From Doryteuthis pealeii (Eukaryota > Mollusca > Cephalopoda > Myopsida > Loliginidae): a DNA stretch of 64,000 nucleotides. The translations under genes were made by a program, and so were the position numbers. The stretch covers positions 61,489,743-61,553,742 of the forward strand of contig CM042157.1 of assembly GCA_023376005.1 (NCBI GenBank), given 5' to 3'. The first letter of the stretch is position 1, and the number at the start of each line of letters is the position of its first letter. Below are positions 11,990 through 21,954 of this stretch, one piece after another. The notes below the pieces were generated by a model. It was not told the origin of the DNA, searched no databases, and saw nothing but the letters and a program-made list of their open reading frames with translations.

Positions 11990-12085
11990 CCAAAGTAAAC
12001 CTATATGTGGGGATTCCGAGGCTGTATTTAAATCCAGAGAGGCAAATCCAGAGAGTATCAGGCGAGTTTGTCATTTCATAGTCCA
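11990..12085 (+). pseudogene. Mariner transposase fragment
   Basis: The translation contains DSEAVFKSREANPESIRRV, which lines up with the mariner transposase segment just after the helix-turn-helix region (DSEAVL...EANP...RRV), and with DSEAVLKAMDEN in the minus-strand relic at 22810-23062. Only about 30 residues are recognisable. Mariner transposases are about 345 residues, so this is a small relic. The flanking frame is not transposase-like. Confidence 0.5.
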
Positions 12086-12179
12086 TTGCCGTTTATCATC
12101 TTAATGACCACAGCAAAATCATCCGGAGATGTCAAATTGTGCTTCATGTTACTAAAATATTGCAAAACCTTTGACTCAC

Positions 12180-12365
12180 TTTATTAATTGCAATTTTTTA
12201 AAAAATTATTTGCACATAGCAATATGATATAAATTATTTCTATCTAATACAAACAATTTACAAACTGTTATATGGTTTTAAACATTATATAGAAATGCTT
12301 AAAACCATATAACAGTTTGCAAATTATTTGGACACAGTTGTATGATTTCAAATAATTATTCATAA
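12180..12365. repeat. Diverged satellite monomers with a hairpin
   Basis: Three or four relics of the 48-bp monomer (ATTTGGACACAGTTGTATGA, TATCTAATACAAACAATTTA) lie 650 bp beyond the array. Two of them are arranged head to head, forming a hairpin: CAAACTGTTATATGGTTTTA at 12261-12280 pairs with its complement at 12299-12318. They preserve the old variant also seen at the array edges. Confidence 0.75.
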
Positions 12366-12373
12366 CAATCCTT

Positions 12374-12966
12374 AGTTTGGTTTGTTTTACGGCATATCAA
12401 CCTCAGTGGGTCATTTAATGCCGATAAAGTTTGGAAATAAATCAATTCTTAATGGATAATACAATTTTTTAATAAATACATTTTTCTAATTAACCCATAG
12501 ATGGGACCCTAACAGGTACTACCACTCCGGGTCAGAATGGACCAGGGAGCAATGGTGATGAAGGGGTGCTCCACATTCCCCATACCTCCAGAACTGGAAC
12601 CTCACCATCAGATAGAGTTTAACGTCATTCCCGGGACATGTAGACCCGCAGCCATCGCCTTCTAGCACCATTATGATAAAAAGGGGTTGGGGCTTGCCAT
12701 AAGGGCAACAGGGTTGGGAAAATCATATAGGTGCTAGGGCTTGGCGTGACCAGCCGATTGATCGGAGGGGGCCTCTCCGACCGCCCGTCTAGCCCAAGAT
12801 AAGGCCAAAGTGGAGTATTGCATGTCATGAACTGCTCATCCACCTGGGCTCTATCCTTAAGCATCACGGGTCGCCACCCACGGCCAACAGGTGGTCCCAT
12901 TGGGGGAGTCTTACCCCTCTGCAGAGGTGCAGTCGGTGCATTCTAACGCCCCAGCGACAGGGCGGT
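12374..12966 (-). mobile_element. RETRO-B, full length
   Basis: A complete copy of the 590-bp family, reading right to left: head (CCCTGTCGCTGGGGCGTTAG), ACCGACTGCACCTCTGCAGA, GGCCGTGGGTGGCGACCCGT, CCGATCAATCGGCTGGTCAC, TAGGGTCCCATCTATGGGTT, then the terminal stem GGCATTAA ... TGATATGCCGTAAAACAAAC. RETRO-B is non-coding. Its class is uncertain: it behaves as a retroposon (9-bp target duplications, A/C-rich tail), but I see no clear tRNA head. Confidence 0.85.
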
Positions 12967-12979
12967 AACAATCCTAAGT

Positions 12980-13072
12980 AAATCTATTTAGCCCATAAAT
13001 GGAACCCTAACGGGTACTAGCCCTCTAGGTCTCACCACCAGATGCATTTTTGTCATACCCAGAAAATCCTTT
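12980..13072 (-). mobile_element. RETRO-B fragment
   Basis: A second, truncated copy starts directly beyond the head of the previous one (TTTAGCCCATAAATGGAACC, CCTAACGGGTACTAG) and has an internal deletion that skips to the CACCACCAGATGCA segment. Confidence 0.75.
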
Positions 13073-13198
13073 TTTAAGGGGACTTACACCTCTAAATTAT
13101 GACAGGAAAAGTATAAACTGAAATGGCTTATCCTATGTCGTTAATTGATCCCACAGGACACTACTTAAGTCGAAATAGACATTATTTACATGCAATTA

Positions 13199-13745
13199 TA
13201 CGACCTAGGCCTAGCCTAGCCTAGTTTTTTATGTTAGCCTATGTAATCGGTAAATTTGGGTAAATTATAAAACCTACCGGTAGCCTAGCCTAGTTTATTT
13301 TATATTAGCGTACTTAATCGGCATATTTCGGTAAATTATGACGCTTAGCCTAGGCTTCGTTTTTTTAGTATGTTAGCCCAAGTAAGTAAAAAGTAAAAGT
13401 AAAGTCGACGGGGCGGCCTAAAGTCGGTATCTGTCATACAGCGAGGGAGTCTATCCCCTTTGCAATAGCGCTAGACCAAGGGGATTATTTTTTAGCATCT
13501 AAGGTGGAGCGCCACACCTACCATCAGCTCCTTACTTTTACCGCACAGATCCCTGTGCTACTTATACACTGAGTTGGTGAGGACCGGTATCGAACTAGGA
13601 ACCTTGTGGTTTCTAGCCGAACGCTCTACCGACTGAGCTAACCCGGCCCCTATCATGAAACTTAGCTTAGGCTAGCTTAGTTTGTTTTTATGTTAGCCCT
13701 CTGAATCGGTAAATTGCAGTAAATTAGGAAGCTTGGCCTTGGCTA
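13199..13745. repeat. 75-bp minisatellite split by a SINE
   Basis: Units built on CCTAGCCTAGTTT ... GTTAGCC ... AATCGGTAAATT occur three times at 13199-13383 and once at 13655-13745. A SINE-A (13384-13650) lies between the third and fourth units, so the tandem array predates that insertion. Confidence 0.75.
13384..13650 (-). mobile_element. SINE-A, full length
   Basis: Reading leftward from 13650: GGGCCGGGTTAGCTCAGTCG head with A and B boxes, body, and the 3' end GACTTTACTTTTACTT. About 265 bp, the longest form seen here. The 3' end is a short (ACTTT)n-like tail rather than poly(A). Confidence 0.9.
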
Positions 13746-13843
13746 GTGTTGCAGCTTGCTTATTGAAATAAAGAACACAACAATTAGTCCAGCTGACGTT
13801 AACTGTGAGAAGTAATCACTTCTGCCTTTTTATTATTAATACG

Positions 13844-13906
13844 ATGGCCGAAACGGTGCTTCCGTTTCTTTTCAAAACAATGGCCGAAACGGTGCTTCCG
13901 TTTCTT
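13844..13906. repeat. Twin hairpin repeat (27 bp, 36-bp spacing)
   Basis: ATGGCCGAAACGGTGCTTCC plus GTTTCTT occurs twice, 36 bp apart. Each copy contains the perfect stem GAAACGG/CCGTTTC with a TGCTT loop. GGCCGAAACG also appears in the foldback families, so this may be a terminus remnant. Confidence 0.8.
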
Positions 13907-13989
13907 ATTAACCAATATACCACAGCTAGCTAAGTTTGTTTTTCGGAAAACGCGTGTTCCAATTTGTATTACCATAAACCTCTAACTTT

Positions 13990-14176
13990 CAATGCTTATG
14001 TTTTTAATCAAATGAGTGTGGGCCGAACAGCGAAGACGTTCATTGGTCAGCTCTGTGCGGATACAGGATGCTACATAGAGGACCTCCCGAGAATGATGAG
14101 CGATAGGGACGGATGGAGAGAGACTGTCATGGATATCCGTGCTAACAGCGCGACATGATGATGATGATGATGATGT
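13990..14176 (+). pseudogene. LINE-I ORF2 C-terminus with (GAT)n tail
   Basis: About 55 residues (SVGRTAKTFIGQLCADTG ... RDGWRETVMDIRANSA, to the stop at 14156-14158) match the C-terminal end that follows the reverse transcriptase in a class of non-LTR retrotransposons; the same tail is found at 50418-50690. The stop is followed by ATGATGATGATG, a simple tail as in RTE-like elements. The element is strongly 5'-truncated, as expected of incomplete reverse transcription. Confidence 0.75.
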
Positions 14177-14828
14177 ATATTGTATTTTATAATTGCTGTT
14201 ATTATTCTCTAAATATTATATGTATCTAACTCTTGTTTCATTTACTTCTCGGGTACGAAAATAAACGTTAAATAATCGATATAACCGGGAATTAACGGTA
14301 CCACACGGTATGAATGATACAGCTGATTTTTCAGACGATGGTAATATAATATTTTATATAGATTTTTAGATTTTAAGATTTCAATATTTATGAAAAGCGA
14401 CGTATCTTTGAAAGTGACGTAAATCGAAATGACATAAACAGAGATATGACTGTACGGAATTTTCATAGTTGAATTTAATGTTTGAAAAATTGACTGACTA
14501 AATTATTGGTAATAAAAAATAATAAGGTGATTAATAAATCCATCAAAACAAAATGCATAACAAAAAAAAAAGTCACACATTTTTTCATTTATTTATTTAT
14601 TTTTTTACATTTTGATGTGTTAATAATTTTAAACTGTAGTGGCTCTATTTCGGATGGGTCTAGCTCAATTAAATAATATTTTGAAAAAAGTGAATATTTT
14701 TAAGACGCAATGTTTATTTTCAAAATCATCCAAATTTGTATTTATGCTTTTTATTGTTATTTTAATCCAGATTTTTTACTCATTTTTAACGAAATCATAA
14801 AGCTAAAAACAATAAAGAACCACATGAT
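14177..14828. other. No recognisable feature
   Basis: AT-rich DNA with homopolymer runs. No conserved reading frame and no repeat terminus that I can identify. Confidence 0.5.
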
Positions 14829-15045
14829 CTTTAGGCACCCCTATTGCGATCTCGATTCATAAGGACATGTTTTTCATTTAGACCGTCAAAATCCGGTTTT
14901 GTTAACAGACGATTTTTAGAGTTTTTAAAAATCATAAAACTAACCCCTAACCCTAACCCTAACCCCTAACAAACAACCGGATTTTGACGGTGTAAATGAA
15001 AAACATGTCCTTATGAATCGAGATCGCAAAAGGGGTGCCTAAAGG
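14829..15045. mobile_element. Foldback MITE with interstitial telomere motif
   Basis: Arms of about 75 bp (14829-14904 and 14971-15045) are near-perfect inverted repeats beginning CTTTAGGCACCCC. The spacer includes (CCCTAA)3-4 variants at 14941-14970, giving TTAGGG repeats on the minus strand. It is non-coding. The arms pair over GATCTCGATTCATAAGGACA. The superfamily is unknown. Confidence 0.85.
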
Positions 15046-15169
15046 TCAATGGTCCACAATAAACTTTATGCATATAAGAAAATATTTAGCAATAATTTTT
15101 TGGAAAAAAAGGTATTTTATTCTTTATTTCTCTGAACTTTTGAGATGAGGCATGATAATTTGGATTATT

Positions 15170-15375
15170 TGGATTATTCGGACTATTGTTCTCATTTTTA
15201 TTTTTAGCTACACAACGTCTCCTTCGATGCGCACTCCGGCCTTCTTCAGGTATTTCTTATCGGACTCTGGAACATTCTCGAACACGAGAACATTCTTGTC
15301 TAACTCGGGAGTCTTCATGATGTAACCGGAAGCCTTCACTGAACTTCGAATCGAAACCTTTATTCAATCCACAGG
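15170..15375. mobile_element. Half of foldback family Q
   Basis: Shares GGACTATTGTTCTCATTTTT, CGGCCTTCTTCAGGTATTTC and CCTTTATTCAATCCA with the left arm and centre of the complete element at 34723-34985. The right arm is absent. Confidence 0.65.
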
Positions 15376-16137
15376 GGAAAACTGTTAAACATTTTTTTAA
15401 TTCTTTAATTCTTTTTTAATCAATTTTCTTTTTTGTTATTTTACAAATATTAATTACAACACGGTGTAATGTTGAAATTGTACAAAATTAAAAAATATCC
15501 ATATATTAATACTCGTGTTCCTTAATTGTACGACTGTTATTATCTTGCAACACGCTCAAGTTCAAAATGATACCATCCAAATCGTCCAAGATGAAGTGCA
15601 AAATTTTAACCTGATAATCTAGTGTTGCTTATACGCCGAATTCGTATCTTTGTATGTCGTCACTTCAGCTGAATAATGGACCATTCTCTTTTTTATAATA
15701 AAGAAAGGAAGCGAAGAAAATGACATGCTATACAGAAAAATATAATGAGAGTAGGGAAGAGAGAGAGAGAGAGGGGGAGGAGCGCACGGAAGCGATAACG
15801 TTGATCTGTTTCAATCGAACATAAGATGAAAAGAAGTAAAGAACGAAAAAATAATGAGAGAGAGTTAAATCAAGATTATTATACTTTTTACATATTGAAC
15901 TATTTCGCAATAGCCCTTAAATAAACATATCAAACGTTGTAATAATTCAATTATTATACTGTGATGTATCCGCAGGTCATGCTAGTTCCTATATAAAAGT
16001 TATCTTTCTTTAAATTCGGTTTGCTGATTTTTTGTGTGTAATAATGTTCCGTGAAGTCAGTTTTCCGGCAAGCGACATTCGGTATTACGATTGCCTCCCA
16101 GTTCGGATATTAAGCACAGTATGAGAAAACAACGTAA

Positions 16138-16140
<3 letters not shown>
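15376..16140. other. No recognisable feature
   Basis: AT-rich DNA. A short (GA)n run lies near 15757-15780. No gene or element found. Confidence 0.45.

Positions 16141-16206
<66 letters not shown>
16141..16206. repeat. (TA)n(GT)n microsatellite
   Basis: A compound dinucleotide tract at the outer edge of foldback element F. The other edge (17296-17330) is also (TA)n. Confidence 0.95.
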
Positions 16207-16208
<2 letters not shown>

Positions 16209-17291
16209 TTTGAAAAGAGAAGCGAATCCGACGGTATGTTCAAAGGAAAAATAAACAAAGTAAAGAAAATGCTGAATGGATAAAATAGTTTTTATTTTAC
16301 TTACACGTGTTTCGGCCACAGCAATAGAGATTAGTGATGTTGACATCATCGTCGTTTGCGACGGATTATTCTCTAACCGTCTTCTTTCTTTTCAAAATCC
16401 GTCGCTGTGGAACGTTTTCTTCAAAAAAATTTTTTTTCGAACATTTCAGAAATTCTCCGTATTTTAACCGCTTTGATTTAAAACACCAAATAATTTACTC
16501 TTACGAAGGCCCGTCCTGTTGGCTGAGCGTTAGAATGCACCGACTGCACCTCTGCAGAGGGGTAAGACTCACTCAATAGGGCCACCTGTTGGCCGTGGGT
16601 GGCGACCTGTGATGCACAGACTGCTCACCCAGGTGGCTAAGCAGTCCATGACTTGCAATATTCCACTTTAGGCTTTTCTTGGGCTAGACGGTCGGTCGGA
16701 GAGGCCACCTCCGATCAATCGGCTTGCTATGTCAAGCCCTAGCACCTATATGATTGCCCCAACCCTATTGTCCTTATGGCAAGCCCCAACGCTTTTTATC
16801 ATATGGGTGCTAGAAGGCGGTGGCTGAGGGTCTACATGTCCTGGGAATGACGTTAAACTCTATCTGATGGTGAGGTTTGGGGAATGTGGAGCACCCCTTC
16901 ATCACCATTGCTCCCTGGTCCACTCTGACCCGGAGTGGTAGTACCTGTTAGGGTACCATCTATGGGTTAAATAGAAAAATGTATTTATAAAAAAAATTGT
17001 ATTATCCATTAACAATTGATTTATTTCAAAACTTTATCGGCATTAACTGACCCACTGAGGTTGATATGCCATAAAACCAAACCAAACCAAACCAAATTTG
17101 ACGAAGGCCGTTATTCCTTGTATACTAAAAGATTTTGTTGTTTTCTATTATCATTATTTTATTTTGTATTTAAAATAATAATAGATAGAGTGCATGTGTG
17201 CATGGATAAACTCCTGGCCGAAACACGTGTCAGTAAAATGAAATCTATTTTAGACATTCAGCATTTTCTTTCATTTGTTTATTTTTCCTTT

Positions 17292-17300
<9 letters not shown>
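16207..17300. mobile_element. Foldback element F, with nested RETRO-B
   Basis: The left arm (from 16207: CAAAGGAAAAATAAACAAAG, ACACGTGTTTCGGCC) and right arm (17100-17300: GGCCGAAACACGTGT, TTTATTTTTCCTTTCAA) are inverted repeats matching the intact F element at 21418-21890. A RETRO-B copy at 16512-17100 interrupts the middle with a 9-bp duplication. Left-arm sequence unique to this copy (16330-16500) shows the arms have diverged. It is non-coding. Confidence 0.8.
16512..17100 (+). mobile_element. RETRO-B with 9-bp target duplication
   Basis: The element is flanked by ACGAAGGCC at 16503-16511 and 17101-17109. This fixes its ends: 5' CGTCCTGTTGGCTGAGCG and 3' tail (AAACC)4. Length is 589 bp, the same as the other TSD-bounded copy. 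The tail and duplication indicate retroposition. No open frame runs through it. Confidence 0.92.
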
Positions 17301-17331
<31 letters not shown>

Positions 17332-17543
17332 TAAGAGGGACGAGAAGGTTCTTATCTTTGCCAATGGTATTAGTCTGAAAGTAAGCCTAATAGCCCGACT
17401 GTAGTTCAAACTCGCTCACTATGATGTTGCAGTCCTGCACGTTAGCCACAACATCACGGAAACTCCACGAAACAGTTAAATTTTAACTTGTGCGTCTGTG
17501 AAAATTTTGACTCGTCCATTTTCTTTGTTCTGTTCATTCCCAC

Positions 17544-17593
<50 letters not shown>

Positions 17594-17596
<3 letters not shown>

Positions 17597-18226
17597 TATT
17601 ATAATGGAGATTGTGTGTTTTTCTGTCTGTAACCGAAACTAAATCACTACTCAAGTCACAAGTTATTCCCTTAGTTATTGACGTCACATTCACCATGAAT
17701 TTATCCTTATTTTAACCTCAATTATTAATAAAATTGTTTTACATTATTAATACTGTTAACCATATCTACATACTAACAACATGCAATTGTATTTATATAT
17801 ACAACAAAATAGCGGTTTAGAGTGTGAACGGCAGGCTAATTTGCATATTGATATTAAAAATGTAATTTTAATAAATATATGCTTAGTATTATTGGTTTCT
17901 AACTGTTTGGTTTTATTTTAATGAATATAAGCAAAAACCTCTTCAATTAATCTTAAATGAAATCCATTAACAAGAAAAGATAACTGTCATTTTATTCTTT
18001 ACTTCTTCTTTTAACTAAATACTTAAATTAGAAAAAATTAGCAATGAAAGACGAGAGTGATGGAAGAGTAAATTTCAGTTGTTCTATTTTTCGATTATAC
18101 TCCCCTCTGTTTCAAATCTTTTTATCTGCATTCTTATTTAGTTTCATTAGCGTTTCTAATTTAATACGACATTTCATTACATTAAAACTTAAATATTTGC
18201 ACCCGGAGGGTGCATATATTTGCTAG
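17594..18226 (+). mobile_element. Helitron-1, complete non-autonomous copy
   Basis: Begins TCTTATTATAATGGAGATTG and ends with the hairpin GCACCCGGAGGGTGC, then ATATATTTG and CTAG before a T. The 5' TC, the 3' hairpin 10 nt before CTAG, the A/T insertion context and the absence of TIRs or target duplication are the Helitron signature. Length is 633 bp. There is no Rep/helicase coding sequence, so it depends on an autonomous partner. Confidence 0.88.
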
Positions 18227-18861
18227 TTATTATAATGGAGATTGTGGGTTTGTCAGTCTGTAACCGAAACTATATCACTACTCAAGTCACAATTCCCTTT
18301 GTTATTTACATCAGATTCTCCATGATTTTATTTTTATTTAAACCTCGATTATTAATAAAATTGTTTTACATTATTAATACTGTTGACCATAGCTACATAC
18401 TAAAAATATGCAATTGTATTTATATATGCAACAAAATAGCGGTTTACAGTGTGAATGGGAAGGATAATTTGCATATTGATCTTAAAAAATTGATTTTAAT
18501 TAATATATACTTAATATTATTGATTTCTAATTGTTTGGTTTTATCTTATTGAATATGAGCAAAAATCTCGGATATAAATCTTAAAATAAATCCATTAACA
18601 AGAAGAAATAACTGTAATATTATTCTTTTCTTCCTATTCTAACTAAATAGTTAAATTAGGAAAATTTACCAATGAAAGACGGGAGTAAGGGAAATTGATG
18701 GAAGAGTTAGTTTCAAAGTTGTTCTATTTTTCGATTATACCCCCTCTGTTCCAAATCTTTTTATCTGCATTCTTATTCAGTTTCATTAGCTTTTCTAATT
18801 TAACATATTTCATTATATTAAAACTTAGATACTTGCACCCGGAGGGTGCATATATTTGCTA

Positions 18862-18862
<1 letters not shown>
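18227..18862 (+). mobile_element. Helitron-1, tandem second copy
   Basis: Starts immediately after the CTAG of the previous copy with TTATTATAATGGAGATTG (the leading TC is absent) and ends with the same hairpin and CTAG at 18859-18862. The two copies are about 85-90% alike by eye. Head-to-tail Helitron tandems are known from rolling-circle read-through or repeated insertion at the 3' T. Confidence 0.88.
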
Positions 18863-18864
<2 letters not shown>

Positions 18865-18909
<45 letters not shown>

Positions 18910-19276
18910 TTTGTTTAACAACCGGAACAAAACGTGACTACGGAGATATACTTGTCAAGTTTAGTTATTCTGCTAATCCCTTGTTGAAATAATCCATCCA
19001 GAATAAGCAATGATGTTCACATCTGACGAACATCTGGCAAACATCTGTTGGCAAGATAAAGACGTTAGCAAGACGCGTGCGCGTATGAAAGCAGATGTAT
19101 GAGGGGCTATCAAAAAGTTCTAATATTTGGAAGAAGCGCGTAAAGTTTATGTAATTAGGGGCATAGTAAAGCGTTTCGATGGAATGAGTTTTCTGGTGAG
19201 GGGCACAAACAGCAGGTGAAAGACCGCTTCGTGAGATACAGCGTAAAGTAATTACCAAGGTAAGTCATTTTTCAGG

Positions 19277-19321
<45 letters not shown>
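18865..19321. other. (TA)n-bounded unrecognised segment
   Basis: A 340-bp segment lies between (TA)n tracts (18862-18908 and 19280-19323). A 97-codon minus-strand frame (18965-19258) has no similarity I recognise. GAGGGGCTATCAAAAAGTTC at about 19112 is reminiscent of a mariner terminus, but no partner terminus is visible. Confidence 0.4.
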
Positions 19322-19326
<5 letters not shown>

Positions 19327-19777
19327 TAATTGTCATCTTTAGTTGGCTAAATTCCTAGCAAATAAGGCAATTAGAGTAATCTCCCTTGATTTTCACTTTG
19401 AACTAAGCCGGTAGCTATTTTGCAAGGTTCCGTGCGAAATAAACAAATCTTAGAAACTTATTCGAAAACAATACAACTGCATGCTTTAACACAAAAATAT
19501 CATAAAACGTGTTCTTAATAACAATTAAGTTTATTATAGATAATTTTATGCTAGGAATCTAGCCAACTGACTTTCACTTTAAAACAAGCCGGTAGCAATT
19601 TTGAAAGTTTCCGAGCGAAATGCACAAATCTTTGAAACTTTTCGAAAACTATAAAAGTGCAGGCTTTAACACAAAAATATCATAAAACGTGTTCTTAATA
19701 ACAATTAAGTTCATTTCAGATAATGCGCACGCACAATTTTATGCTAGGAATTTAGCCAACTAAAGGTGAAAATTACC

Positions 19778-19780
<3 letters not shown>
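19322..19780. mobile_element. MITE-E with internal duplication
   Basis: Inverted termini GGTAATTGTCATCTTTAGTT / AACTAAAGGTGAAAATTACC contain TAGTTGGCTAAATTCCTAGC and its complement. The interior is two tandem copies of a roughly 215-bp unit (AAGCCGGTAGC ... AACACAAAAATATCATAAAA ... AACAATTAAGTT). The copy at 24572-24842 has a single unit. It is non-coding and flanked by (TA)n, so a TA target is likely. Confidence 0.85.
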
Positions 19781-19808
<28 letters not shown>

Positions 19809-19827
19809 TATATATATTATATATATA

Positions 19828-20068
19828 TTAGCTCAGTTGGTTGAGCGTCCGCATAGGAACCTCAAGGTTCCTGGTTGGGTACCGGCGCTCGCAAACTCAG
19901 CGTATGACTAGCACAGGGATCTGTGCGGTAGAGTAAGGAGCCGATGGTAGGTGTGGCACTCCACCTCAAACGCAAAAACAATTTCTTTGGTCTAGCACTA
20001 GTGAAAAGGGGATAGACTCCCTCGCTGTCTAGCTGATACCGACTTTAGGCGATCCCGACGACTTACTA
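19828..20068 (+). mobile_element. SINE-A
   Basis: The plus-strand head TTAGCTCAGTTGGTTGAGCG with a degraded B box (GGTTGGGTACC instead of GGTTCGATACC), full body, and end CCCGACGACTTACT. The first bases of the head merge with (TA)n. The B-box change suggests it is transcriptionally inert. Confidence 0.85.
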
Positions 20069-20306
20069 ATATATATATAAAAGTGAAGATGATTTATTAA
20101 TATTTGAAAAGTATTGTTGCCGTCTAAAACGTTTCAATTATTAAATATATATTAGATAGTGTATCTATAATCTTCATCAGGACATTCAAATATCTCTTGG
20201 TGATGTTAGGGTGTTTATTTATCAAGTGATACGATAAGAGTACATTCATACGTTTGAATTTCGTCATAATAGTATAAAAAACAAGCGTTAATAATAGTTA
20301 TATGTT

Positions 20307-20936
20307 TATTGGATTTTAAGGCATGTCAAACCTTATTGGGTTATCTAATGCCGAGGATGTTTAGTTCTATTCATGCTTGATGGGTGTTCAGAGTTTTTTA
20401 ACTTAATTTTCTAACACATTTTTTAAAACTCATTTTTTCCTACATAACCCATATATTGGGAGCATAAAAGTTACTAACAGGTATTACTACTCCGGGTCAG
20501 AGTTGACCAAGAATTAATGGTAATGAAGTGGTACTCCACATCCCCCAGAGCTCCAGAATTGGAACTTCACCATTAGATGCGGTTTAACGTCATACCTATG
20601 ACAGTAAAGACCCTCAGCCACCACCTTCTAGCATATATAGGATAAAAAGTGTTTGGGTTTGCCATAAGGGCAATAGGGTTGGGACAGTCGTATATGTGAT
20701 AGGGCTTGACGTGACCATTCGATTGATGGAACGGGCCTCTCTGATCGCCCGTATAGCCTAAGTAAGAACCAAAGTAGAGTGTTGCATGTCATGGATTGGC
20801 CAGCCATTAGAGGTCTATCCTTAAGAATCGCGTGTCGCCATTCACGGCTAACAAGTGGTCTTATTAGGGTGGGATTGTATCCTTATGCAGAGGTGCAGTC
20901 GGTGTATTCTTCTGCCCTAGATTACAGGGTGGGGTG
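20307..20936 (-). mobile_element. RETRO-B, diverged full-length copy
   Basis: Runs from the tail complement GGATTTTAAGGCATGTCAAA to the head ATTACAGGGTGG. Relative to younger copies it has many transitions and a longer 3' region (CATGCTTGATGGGTGTTCAG), which defines an older RETRO-B subfamily shared with 32688-33314. Confidence 0.85.
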
Positions 20937-20973
20937 ATGATCATAGATACACATTCAATATATGACGAAGATA

Positions 20974-20974
<1 letters not shown>

Positions 20975-21020
<46 letters not shown>

Positions 21021-21241
21021 ATCCTCTGTTTATAAACTGGATCTCTCTGGTGATCGTAAAATATATAAGCAAATGTATGTATTTAACGGTTTACCCCCTC
21101 CCCCCTTACGACAGCTGCTAAATGGCCGAGAGGTTAACGATTCGGGCGGATAAGAAGTCAGTCGGATTTCGCTCTTGGTCAGAGGTAATTGTTGTGTATA
21201 GCCACACTGGAATGAAACATCGAAATACGGTATCTGTGGAG

Positions 21242-21301
<60 letters not shown>

Positions 21302-21305
21302 CTTT
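20975..21305. repeat. (TA)n and (TA)n(TG)n tracts around 200 bp of unique DNA
   Basis: Tracts lie at 20975-21016 and 21245-21302. GGCCGAGAGGTTAACGATTCGGGCGGATAAG at 21123-21153 is tRNA-Ser-like in its 5' half (TGGCCGAGAGGTTAA), but no matching 3' half follows, so it is not a tRNA gene. Confidence 0.6.
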
Positions 21306-21417
21306 AATAGACGAAACCATTTAAACGCCGATAATAATTTTCAAATATTAATAACCATCCTCATGACTCTTATTTACACATGTTTATTACTTTTATGCAC
21401 ACATACACACACACATA

Positions 21418-21890
21418 AGTTGAAAATAGAAATAAATCAGACGATATGCTGAAAGGAAAAATGAATGATTAAATAGATTTACTAACACGTGTTTCGGCCA
21501 AGAGTTTGTTCATGTACACATGTATTCTATTTATTATTTTGAATATAAAATAAAATAATAATAATAGAAAATTATAAAAATAACGGCCTTCATCAGAGTA
21601 AAATGTTTGATATTTGAAAATACAGAGAATTTTGAAGTTTTTGAAAAAAATATTTTTTTACTTTGATGGCCGTTATTCTTTTTATGCTTAAAGATTTTAT
21701 AATTTTCTATTATTATTATTATTATTATTATTGTTATTATTATTATTATTTTATTTTATATCTAAAATAATGATAAATAGAATACATGTGTACATGAACA
21801 CCTGGCCGAAAAACGTGTTAGTAAATCTATTTTATCCATTCAACATTTTCTTTCTTTTATTTATTTTCCTTTCAACATATACATACATAT
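21418..21890. mobile_element. Foldback element F, intact
   Basis: The left arm (21418-21600) and right arm (21661-21890) pair over roughly 180 bp, including TAACACGTGTTTCGGCC, ATGTACACATGTATTCTATT and AGAAAATTATAAAA. The right arm carries a (TTA)n expansion missing from the left. The centre is AT-rich. No transposase and no obvious target duplication. Confidence 0.85.
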
Positions 21891-21954
21891 ATACATATAT
21901 TATATATATATGCAAGGTGTGTAAAAAAAAGTATCGAGATTTTCGCTACTTTTT

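Noticed and set aside
14941..14970. Telomere or chromosome-end sequence
   Set aside because: Only four to five degenerate hexamers inside a foldback element.
18965..19258. A host gene on the minus strand
   Set aside because: 97 codons with no recognised motif, bounded by (TA)n tracts; left unassigned.
21122..21200. tRNA-Ser-like start TGGCCGAGAGGTTAA
   Set aside because: No matching 3' half or variable arm; only the 5' 15 bases look tRNA-like.
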